From Streptomyces longispororuber (GTDB lineage Bacteria; Actinomycetota; Actinomycetes; Streptomycetales; Streptomycetaceae): a stretch of DNA of 43,983 bases. Below are positions 38,073-43,983 of this stretch, piece by piece (positions within the stretch are counted from its first letter, which is position 1; each line of letters opens with the position of its first letter). Where the stretch lies: the NCBI RefSeq assembly GCF_014656095.1, contig NZ_BNBT01000062.1, positions 1-43,983 on the forward strand. The letters are read 5' to 3'. The position numbers were made by a program, and so were the translations under genes. The notes beneath the pieces are model-generated. The model saw only the letters and a program-made list of their open reading frames with translations. It did no database searches and was not told the origin of the DNA.

Positions 38073-38102
38073 GCACACCACCGTACGACCGGGCACTGAC
38101 AA
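38073..38102 (-). promoter_or_regulatory. RecA-independent DNA-damage (PafBC-type) promoter of ogt
   Basis: On minus: TTGTCAGTG (38102-38094), 8 nt CCCGGTCG, TACGGT (38085-38080), 7 nt, ATG at 38072. This is an exact match to the RecA-NDp motif TTGTCRGTG-N8-TANNNT described in mycobacteria, which is activated by PafBC, and it is nearly identical to the uvrB promoter in this window. Confidence 0.88.
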
Positions 38103-38139
38103 CGCCCCCGGCACGGTCCCGCCGCCGAGGGCTTCGCGG

Positions 38140-39042
38140 TCAGTCGCGCAGGGCGGCCCGGACCACGTCGGGCTTGTTGGTGATGATGCCGTCCACGCCG
38201 AATCCGGCGACCCGCCGCGCCGCCGCGGCCTCGTCGACGGTCCAGGTGAAGATCTCCAGCGGCTTGCCGTGCGCTCCCTTGAGCTGGTGGATGCGGGCCA
38301 CGTAGTCGGCGGTGATCGACGTGTGCGTCGAGTTGATCTGGTCGGCGAACTCCGTGTACTTGGGCAGCTCCGAGGCCGCCGGCGTGCCCAGGAAGCCCGT
38401 CTTGACGTCGGGCCGCAGGTCGTGCACCGTCCGTACGCTGTCCGCGCTGAAGCTCTGGACGACCAGCTTGTGCTTCACGTGGTGGCGGTCGAGCCAGCCG
38501 GTCTTGCGCAGCACCCGCAGTGTGTCCCGCTCGATGCCGGGGTACAGCTCGGGCTTCTTGATCTCCAGGACGAGCCGCTGGTGGTTGTGCGAGACCCGGT
38601 TCATGTACTGGGTGAGCGTCGGCACGCGCGCGCCCTTGTACGCGGGGCTGAACCAGCTCCCCGCGTCGAGCTTCGCGATCTCCTTGTAGGTGAAGTCCTT
38701 CACCTTCCAGGGCGCGCGGTCGGGGAAGACCTCCTCGACGTTCGTCGTCCGCTTCAGGTTGTCGTCGTGCACGATGACGAGCACGCCGTCCTTGGTGCGC
38801 TGCACGTCGTTCTCGACCCACCGGAAGCCCATCTCGTCGGCCTTGTCGATGGCCGCGAGGGTGTTCTCGGGGGCGTAGGCGGAGGCCCCGCGGTGGGCGA
38901 CGACCAGCGGCCTGTGGTGCTGACCGGCCGCCTGTACCCCCGCCTGCGGCGCGGGCGTCGCGGCGGTGGCGGTGCCGGGCAGGACAAGGGCGCCTGCCCC
39001 CAGGAGGGCGGCGGTCGTGGCGGCGGCTGCGCGTGCGGGCAC
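38140..39042 (-). CDS. Secreted glycerophosphodiester phosphodiesterase
   Basis: Hydrolyses glycerophosphodiesters to glycerol 3-phosphate and an alcohol. 300 residues. Signal peptide about 1-30 (ARAAAATTAALLGAGALVLPGTATA). GDPD TIM barrel with VVAHRGASAYAPENTLAAIDKA, the metal-ligand motif WVENDVQRTKDGVLVIVHDD, LVLEIKKPELYPG and GVDGIITNKPDVV. The GTG at 39042 follows GAGGAGA by 6 nt and opens the signal peptide. Could supply phosphate and glycerol from teichoic acid or lipid debris; secreted GDPDs are often in the PHO regulon, but no clear PHO box is visible. Confidence 0.93.
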   Translation of the reverse strand: MPARAAAATTAALLGAGALVLPGTATAATPAPQAGVQAAGQHHRPLVVAHRGASAYAPENTLAAIDKADEMGFRWVENDVQRTKDGVLVIVHDDNLKRTTNVEEVFPDRAPWKVKDFTYKEIAKLDAGSWFSPAYKGARVPTLTQYMNRVSHNHQRLVLEIKKPELYPGIERDTLRVLRKTGWLDRHHVKHKLVVQSFSADSVRTVHDLRPDVKTGFLGTPAASELPKYTEFADQINSTHTSITADYVARIHQLKGAHGKPLEIFTWTVDEAAAARRVAGFGVDGIITNKPDVVRAALRD

Positions 39043-39276
39043 GTCTTCTCCTCGCGTCAGAACTCGGGGACGCGACGAGCGTGACAGTCCACGGCCAACG
39101 AGAAACAGGTGCAGGATGGCCACAGGTTGAACACCAGCCCCCCATGTGGGGACCCCGCGCGTGGGACCCGTGTCTCTTTGCCGGAAAATCGTTCGTACGT
39201 TCCTGGACGGGCCCTACCCTCGCCTCAGCCGACGCCCCGTCACCTGACGGCCGGCCGGGGCCGGACGGGCTGTTCC

Positions 39277-39318
39277 GGGGCGCTCGGGCACGACCATCCC
39301 GGGGCATTCGGGTACGAC
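39277..39318. repeat. Two 18-bp direct repeats before the MHYT gene
   Basis: GGGGCGCTCGGGCACGAC (39277) and GGGGCATTCGGGTACGAC (39301) match at 15 of 18 positions with 24-bp spacing. They end 20 bp before the MHYT start codon and could be operator sites or a small duplication. Confidence 0.5.
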
Positions 39319-39338
39319 AGGCGGGAGGGCTAGCGCTC

Positions 39339-40229
39339 ATGGAGGGCACGGTCGACGGCTTCAGCTACGGGCTCGTCACACCTGTGGTCGCGTACCTCAT
39401 GGCCTGTCTCGGCGGTGCCCTCGGCCTGCGCTGCACCACGAGGTCCCTGCTCGTCGCGCACTCCTGGCGGCCGGGCTGGCTCGCCCTCGGCTCCGCCGCG
39501 ATCGGCTCCGGCATATGGACCATGCACTTCATCGCCATGATGGGCTTCACCGTCCAGGAGACCCCGATCCACTACGACCGGGCGACCACCTTCGCGAGCC
39601 TCGCCGTCGCCATCGTCATGGTCGGCGTCGGGATCTTCATCGTCGGCTACCGGGGGGCCGGGGGAACCGCCCTGTTCACCGGGGGCACCCTCACCGGCCT
39701 GGGCATCGCGACGATGCACTACCTGGGGATGGCCGGTATGCGCCTTGGCGGCAGGCTGGAGTACAACACCCTCACCGTCGCCGCCTCCGTGGTGATCGCC
39801 GTCGTCGCCGCCATCGCGGCGCTCTGGGCGGCCGGGCAGGTGCGCGGCTTCCTGTGGAGCCTGGGCGCCAGCATGGTCATGGGCCTGGCCGTCAGCGGCA
39901 TGCACTACACCGGCATGGCCGCCGTCAGCGTCCACCTGCACAGCACCCCGAAGACGCCCTCCGAGGGCACGTCCGCGGAGCTGCTCGCGCCCCTCATGAT
40001 CGGCCCGCTGGTCTTCCTGCTGCTCGCGGGCGTGATCGTGATGTTCGACCCGCTGATGATGCTGGGCAAGGCCGACCTCAAGAAGGCCGCCGCCCGCCCG
40101 CGCCCCCACTCCTCCTTCGTGCCGCGCTCCGGCGACCGCCCGTACGCGCACGTCGGCCGCCGTGCCCCGGTGCGCCCGGGCCGGCGCGTCCGCCGCAGGC
40201 CCGGCGTCCGCGCCCCGCAGAAGTGGTGA
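39339..40229 (+). CDS. MHYT-domain integral membrane sensor
   Basis: 296 residues. The MHYT sensor domain has its three motifs in successive helices: MHFIAMM, MHYLGM and MHYTGMA. The conserved Met/His/Tyr residues are proposed to bind copper and sense diatomic gases such as O2, CO or NO. Seven or eight membrane helices are visible; after the last (PLVFLLLAGVIVMFDPLMMLG) comes a basic C-terminal tail of about 50 residues with no output domain, unlike MHYT-GGDEF/EAL proteins. GGGAGGG precedes the ATG. The gene downstream is uvrB, with its own promoter. Confidence 0.92.
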   Translation: MEGTVDGFSYGLVTPVVAYLMACLGGALGLRCTTRSLLVAHSWRPGWLALGSAAIGSGIWTMHFIAMMGFTVQETPIHYDRATTFASLAVAIVMVGVGIFIVGYRGAGGTALFTGGTLTGLGIATMHYLGMAGMRLGGRLEYNTLTVAASVVIAVVAAIAALWAAGQVRGFLWSLGASMVMGLAVSGMHYTGMAAVSVHLHSTPKTPSEGTSAELLAPLMIGPLVFLLLAGVIVMFDPLMMLGKADLKKAAARPRPHSSFVPRSGDRPYAHVGRRAPVRPGRRVRRRPGVRAPQKW

Positions 40230-40262
40230 GGGCGGCGGCGGGCGGCGCCGCGCGGAGCGGCG

Positions 40263-40292
40263 TTGTCAGTGCGGAGTCGTACGGTGGAACCC
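40263..40292 (+). promoter_or_regulatory. RecA-independent DNA-damage (PafBC-type) promoter of uvrB
   Basis: TTGTCAGTG (40263-40271), 8 nt CGGAGTCG, TACGGT (40280-40285), 7 nt, ATG at 40293. Exact match to the RecA-NDp/PafBC motif and nearly identical to the promoter of the alkyltransferase gene 2.2 kb away. A leaderless transcript beginning at or next to the ATG is implied. No LexA box GAAC-N4-GTTC is seen in 40230-40292. Confidence 0.88.
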
Positions 40293-42446
40293 ATGCGGCC
40301 CGTATCAAAGATCGAACGCACGGTGGCGCCCTTCGAGGTCGTCAGCCCGTACCAGCCCAGTGGCGACCAGCCCACGGCCATCGCCGACCTGGAGAAGCGC
40401 ATCCGCGCAGGTGAGAAGGATGTCGTCCTGCTGGGCGCGACCGGCACCGGCAAGTCGGCCACCACCGCGTGGATGATCGAGAAGCTCCAGCGCCCCACGC
40501 TCGTCATGGCGCCGAACAAAACCCTGGCCGCCCAGCTCGCGAACGAGTTCCGCGAGCTCCTGCCGAACAACGCGGTGGAGTACTTCGTCTCGTACTACGA
40601 CTACTACCAGCCCGAGGCGTACGTCCCGCAGTCCGACACCTACATCGAGAAGGACTCCTCGATCAACGAGGAGGTCGAGCGCCTGCGCCACTCGGCGACG
40701 AACTCGCTGCTCACCCGCCGTGACGTGATCGTGGTCGCCTCCGTCTCCTGCATCTACGGCCTCGGCACCCCCCAGGAGTACGTGGACCGCATGGTGCCGC
40801 TCAAGGTCGGCGACGAGATCGACCGCGACCAGCTCCTGCGCCGCTTCGTCGACATCCAGTACACGCGCAACGACCTCGCCTTCACCCGCGGCACCTTCCG
40901 CGTGCGCGGCGACACCATCGAGATCTTCCCGGTCTACGAGGAGCTCGCCGTCCGCATCGAGATGTTCGGCGACGAGATCGAGGCGCTGTCCACGCTGCAC
41001 CCGCTCACCGGCGAGGTCATCAGCGACGACGAGCACCTGTACGTCTTCCCGGCGTCCCACTACGTGGCGGGCCCGGAGCGCATGGAGAAGGCGATCAACG
41101 GCATCGAAAAGGAGCTCGCCGAGCGCCTCGCGGAGCTGGAGAAGCAGGGCAAGATGCTGGAGGCCCAGCGGCTGCGCATGCGCACCACGTACGACCTGGA
41201 GATGCTCCGCCAGATCGGGTCCTGCTCCGGCGTCGAGAACTACTCGATGCACTTCGACGACCGCGCGCCGGGCACCCCGCCGCACACCCTCCTCGACTAC
41301 TTCCCGGACGACTTCCTGCTCGTCCTCGACGAGTCGCACGTCACCGTCCCGCAGATCGGCGCCATGTACGAGGGCGACGCCTCCCGCAAGCGCACCCTCG
41401 TCGACCACGGCTTCCGGCTCCCCTCGGCGCTCGACAACCGCCCCCTGAAGTGGGAGGAGTTCCTGGAGCGCATCGGCCAGACCGTCTACCTGTCGGCGAC
41501 CCCGGGCCCGTACGAGCTGTCCCGCTCCGACGGGTACGTGGAGCAGATCATCCGTCCCACCGGCCTCGTCGACCCCGAGGTCGTCGTCAAGCCCACCGAG
41601 GGCCAGATCGACGACCTGGTGCACGAGATCCGCAAGCGCACCGAGAAGGACGAGCGGGTCCTCGTCACCACCCTCACCAAGAAGATGGCCGAGGACCTCA
41701 CGGACTACTTCCTGGAGATGGGCATCCAGGTCCGCTATCTGCACAGCGATGTCGACACCCTGCGCCGCGTCGAGCTCCTGCGCGAGCTGCGCGCCGGTGA
41801 GTACGACGTCCTGGTCGGCATCAACCTCCTGCGCGAGGGCCTCGACCTGCCCGAGGTCTCCCTGGTGGCGATCCTCGACGCCGACAAGGAGGGCTTCCTG
41901 CGCTCCGGCACCTCCCTGATCCAGACCATCGGCCGCGCCGCGCGGAACGTCTCGGGCCAGGTCCATATGTACGCCGACAAGATCACCCCGGCGATGGAGA
42001 AGGCCATCGAGGAGACCAACCGCCGCCGGGAGAAGCAGATCGCGTACAACAAGGAGAAGGGCATCGACCCGCAGCCCCTCCGCAAGAAGATCAACGACAT
42101 CGTGTCGGCGATCGCGCGCGAGGAGGTCGACACCGAGCAGCTCCTCGGGTCGAACTACCGCAAGTCCAAGGACGGCAAGGGCGCCAAGGCCCCCGTACCT
42201 TCCCTCGGGACGGCGGCCGGCGACGCCCCCGGCAAGGCGGCCAAGAAGGGCGCCAAGGCCAAGGCCGGACAGGGCACGCCCACGGACAAGCCCGCCACCG
42301 AACTGGCCGCGCAGATCGAGGACATGACCGCGCGCATGCGGGCCGCCGCCGCGGACCTCCAGTTCGAGATCGCCGCCCGGCTGCGCGACGAGGTGTCGGA
42401 GATGAAGAAGGAGCTGCGGCAGATGAAGGAGGCCGGACTGGCATAG
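40293..42446 (+). CDS. uvrB: UvrABC excinuclease subunit B
   Basis: DNA damage-verifying helicase-like subunit of nucleotide excision repair; receives damaged DNA from UvrA and recruits UvrC. 717 residues. Walker A LLGATGTGKSATTAW (about 40-54), the beta-hairpin region with SYYDYYQPEAYVPQSDTYIEKDSSINEEVERLRHSAT (about 95-131), DESHVTVPQI (about 340), motif V INLLREGLDLPEVSLVAILDADKEGFLRS and motif VI QTIGRAARN. The C-terminal UVR motif (QIEDMTARMRAAAADLQFEIAARLRDEV) binds UvrC. A Lys/Ala-rich linker (about 625-670) precedes it. ATG chosen at 40293 as MRPVSKIERTVAPFEV is the family N-terminus and fits the promoter. Confidence 0.99.
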   Translation: MRPVSKIERTVAPFEVVSPYQPSGDQPTAIADLEKRIRAGEKDVVLLGATGTGKSATTAWMIEKLQRPTLVMAPNKTLAAQLANEFRELLPNNAVEYFVSYYDYYQPEAYVPQSDTYIEKDSSINEEVERLRHSATNSLLTRRDVIVVASVSCIYGLGTPQEYVDRMVPLKVGDEIDRDQLLRRFVDIQYTRNDLAFTRGTFRVRGDTIEIFPVYEELAVRIEMFGDEIEALSTLHPLTGEVISDDEHLYVFPASHYVAGPERMEKAINGIEKELAERLAELEKQGKMLEAQRLRMRTTYDLEMLRQIGSCSGVENYSMHFDDRAPGTPPHTLLDYFPDDFLLVLDESHVTVPQIGAMYEGDASRKRTLVDHGFRLPSALDNRPLKWEEFLERIGQTVYLSATPGPYELSRSDGYVEQIIRPTGLVDPEVVVKPTEGQIDDLVHEIRKRTEKDERVLVTTLTKKMAEDLTDYFLEMGIQVRYLHSDVDTLRRVELLRELRAGEYDVLVGINLLREGLDLPEVSLVAILDADKEGFLRSGTSLIQTIGRAARNVSGQVHMYADKITPAMEKAIEETNRRREKQIAYNKEKGIDPQPLRKKINDIVSAIAREEVDTEQLLGSNYRKSKDGKGAKAPVPSLGTAAGDAPGKAAKKGAKAKAGQGTPTDKPATELAAQIEDMTARMRAAAADLQFEIAARLRDEVSEMKKELRQMKEAGLA

Positions 42447-42595
42447 CCCGGAACGGCCCCGGCGTCGCGGTGTGTTGCAAGACCGACACAATGTGCCCAC
42501 AGGCCTGCGGCGCGCTGGACACGGCTGCATAGGGTGAACGGGCGGCCGCCGAAACGGCGGCGGTCGCCCAGGGCAGTTCGAGAAGGGGACAGCGC

Positions 42596-43174
42596 GTGAC
42601 GGTCAACATGACCAAGGGCCAGGCCATCAGCCTGCAGAAGAACGACGGGGGCGCCCTGACCGCGGTGCGCATGGGACTGGGCTGGAAGGCCGCCCAGCGG
42701 CGCGGCCTCTTCGGCACCCGGACCCGCGAGGTGGACCTGGACGCGTCGGCCGTCCTGTTCGCCGACAAGCAGCCCGTGGACGTGGTGTTCTTCCGCCACC
42801 TCGTCAGCGACGACGGCTCCGTGCGGCACACCGGCGACAACCTGGTCGGCGGCGTCGGCCAGGGCGGCGACGACGAGGCCATCCTCGTCGACCTCCAGCG
42901 CGTCCCGGTCCACATCGACCAGATCGTCTTCACGGTGAACTCCTTCACCGGACAGACGTTCCAGGAGGTGCAGAACGCCTTCTGCCGCCTGGTCGACGAG
43001 ACCAACGGCCAGGAGCTGGCCCGCTACACCCTCGACGGCGGCGGCCAGTACACCGCCCAGGTCATGGCCAAGGTGCACCGCGCGGGCTCCGGCTGGCAGA
43101 TGACGGCCCTCGGCAGCCCCGCCAACGGCCGCACCTTCCAGGACCTGATGCCGGCGATCCTGCCGCACCTGTAG
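42596..43174 (+). CDS. TerD-family protein
   Basis: 192 residues: MTVNMTKGQAISLQKNDGGALTAVRMGLGWKAAQ, DLDASAVLFADKQPVDVVFF, HTGDNLVGGVGQGGDDEAILVDLQRVP and VHIDQIVFTVNSFTGQTFQEVQNAFCRLVDE. The GDN...GDDE residues bind Ca2+ in related TerD proteins; here GQGG separates GDN and DDE, an insertion relative to GDNLTGEGEGDDE. TerD proteins form part of a membrane-linked stress/phage-defence/tellurite complex and are numerous in Streptomyces, where they affect sporulation. GTG at 42596 with AGAAGGGGA upstream. A second TerD-type gene follows 140 bp downstream. Confidence 0.95.
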   Translation: MTVNMTKGQAISLQKNDGGALTAVRMGLGWKAAQRRGLFGTRTREVDLDASAVLFADKQPVDVVFFRHLVSDDGSVRHTGDNLVGGVGQGGDDEAILVDLQRVPVHIDQIVFTVNSFTGQTFQEVQNAFCRLVDETNGQELARYTLDGGGQYTAQVMAKVHRAGSGWQMTALGSPANGRTFQDLMPAILPHL

Positions 43175-43223
43175 GAACCGCCCCGCCGCCCTGGGGGGAC
43201 CGCCTGCCGCACCCGCACGGACC

Positions 43224-43242
43224 GGCCGCCGCACCGGCGGCC
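43224..43242. terminator. GC hairpin between the two TerD-family genes
   Basis: GGCCGCCG and CGGCGGCC form a perfect 8-bp stem with a CAC loop, 50 bp after the first TerD gene's stop. No T-run; may be an attenuating or U-less terminator. Confidence 0.5.
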
Positions 43243-43314
43243 CCGTCCCGGCCTGCCGGCACGACAGCACGTACGAAGGCCCGGCGAGGGGGCCGACAAG
43301 GGGGAACGAACGCG

Positions 43315-43983
43315 ATGACGGCCGAGCTGGTCAGGGGGCAGAACCACCCGCTTCCCGGCACCCGCGTCGAGATCCGGGTGTCGGCCGCCCAACCGGTCGT
43401 CGCGGGCGCCACGCTCAGCGACGACCAGCACAAGGTGCGCGGCGCCTCCTGGGTCGCGCACCCCGGAGCCCCCACGCTGCCGGGGCTCGAGGTGTCCCGG
43501 CAGGCGGCCGCCGACCACCGCCTGGCCGTCGACCTCGAAGCGCTGCCGGGCGAAGCCCACCGGGTCAACGTCCTGCTCGCGCTGCCCGTCGGCACCGCGG
43601 GACCGGCGAGCTTCGGCGCCGTCGCCGCGCCGTTCGTGGCCGTCACCGCCCTCGACGGCACCGAGATCGCCAGCTACACCCTCACGGACCTCAGCACCGA
43701 GTCGGCCGTCGTCGCCCTGGAGCTGTACCGCAGGCAGGACGCCTGGAAGGTGCGCGCCGTCGGCCAGGGCTACGCCGGCGGCCTCGCCGAGATGCTGCAC
43801 GACCAGGGCCTGCCCCAGGCGCAGGAGCTCGCGGCGGCCGTCAACGAAGCCGTGGCCCGGGGCCTCGCACGCGCCGTGGCCCCACCGCCCCGCCCGGCCG
43901 ACGGGACCCGGGTACGGGCCGCCGCCCAGGGGCAGGCCGCGCCCGTCCCGGCGGAGGGCCACCCCGTGGGACAGCACCCGCCC
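43315..43983 (+). CDS. TerD-domain protein, larger type (3' end outside window)
   Basis: 223 codons are visible, running to the right edge. Starts MTAELVRGQNHPLPGTRVEIRV; TerD-like segments are VVAGATLSDDQHKVRG, VNVLLALPVGTAGPASFGAVAAPFVAVTALDGTEIASYTLTDLSTESAVVALELYRR and WKVRAVGQGYAGGLAEML. From about residue 170 the sequence becomes Ala/Pro-rich, a linker to further domains beyond the window. I recall Streptomyces homologues with a long C-terminal region, but that is not visible here. The ATG at 43315 follows AAGGGGGAACG. The Ca-binding GDN...DDE loop of canonical TerD is absent, so it may be structural rather than Ca2+-binding. Confidence 0.85.
   Translation, partial: MTAELVRGQNHPLPGTRVEIRVSAAQPVVAGATLSDDQHKVRGASWVAHPGAPTLPGLEVSRQAAADHRLAVDLEALPGEAHRVNVLLALPVGTAGPASFGAVAAPFVAVTALDGTEIASYTLTDLSTESAVVALELYRRQDAWKVRAVGQGYAGGLAEMLHDQGLPQAQELAAAVNEAVARGLARAVAPPPRPADGTRVRAAAQGQAAPVPAEGHPVGQHPP

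Noticed and set aside
40230..40292. LexA/SOS box upstream of uvrB
   Set aside because: No GAAC-N4-GTTC; the PafBC-type motif explains the region.
1..43983. tRNA, rRNA, insertion sequences, phage genes or biosynthetic cluster
   Set aside because: No cloverleaf, transposase or integrase was recognised, and the single P450 has no associated synthase genes.

Overview
The window is chromosomal DNA of a high-GC actinomycete, almost certainly a Streptomyces. The evidence is very high G+C, GTG starts, four-domain ribosomal protein S1, many families typical of streptomycetes (DUF397, Scr1/WhiJ-type XRE regulators, DUF3574, DUF6343, paired TerD proteins), and a copy of an intergenic GCAGTTCCCCGCGCCCC-type element that I recall as common in Streptomyces. 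The core markers rpsA, coaE and uvrB lie in the order I recall for the rpsA-uvrB segment of Streptomyces chromosomes, so this is a conserved core arm region with accessory genes between the markers. No tRNA, rRNA, CRISPR, prophage or insertion sequence was recognised.

Layout. 1-2.9 kb: 3'-truncated hrpB helicase and a SAM methyltransferase, both on minus. 2.8-4.65 kb: rpsA with a strong promoter, a leader in which the Shine-Dalgarno is paired in a hairpin, and a textbook terminator. 4.7-10.7 kb: secreted beta-helix protein, PAC2 protein, coaE, DUF3592, TPR, DUF6343, acyltransferase and S4 RNA-binding protein. 10.8-20.8 kb: YfcC transporter, secreted GH6 glucanase, RidA-GNAT pair, a metallophosphatase-MFS-TolB operon, a small orphan protein with a GGVQHG tail, DUF3574 and a PI-PLC-like enzyme. 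21-25.1 kb: amidohydrolase/deaminase, cytochrome P450, DUF899 and a small ORF. 25.1-28 kb: a WhiJ/AbaA-type locus (hypothetical protein, HATPase, XRE regulator, DUF397) whose regulator is frameshifted, followed by a methyltransferase. 29-39 kb: DUF1772, DUF2293, uridine-kinase-like protein, CBS protein, CorA, PfkB kinase plus PsuG (pseudouridine catabolism), cupin, MFS, methylguanine-DNA methyltransferase and a glycerophosphodiester phosphodiesterase. 39.3-44 kb: MHYT sensor, uvrB and two TerD-family genes, the last running off the edge.

The most striking regulatory signal is a pair of near-identical promoters before uvrB and the alkyltransferase gene: TTGTCAGTG, 8 nt, TACGGT, 7 nt, ATG. This is the RecA-independent (PafBC-type) DNA-damage promoter motif, so two repair genes 2.2 kb apart look co-regulated and leaderless. 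Several other genes (coaE, S4 protein, amidohydrolase, P450, cupin) also have a TANNNT box 6-8 nt before the start codon and no ribosome binding site.

A second theme is unusual intergenic DNA. At least a dozen gaps hold unrelated short tandem repeats (8-39 bp units, 2-8 copies), often starting at a stop codon, so the genome seems prone to intergenic minisatellite growth. Small palindromes that look like operators occur at 10737, 18276, 25128 and 25151.
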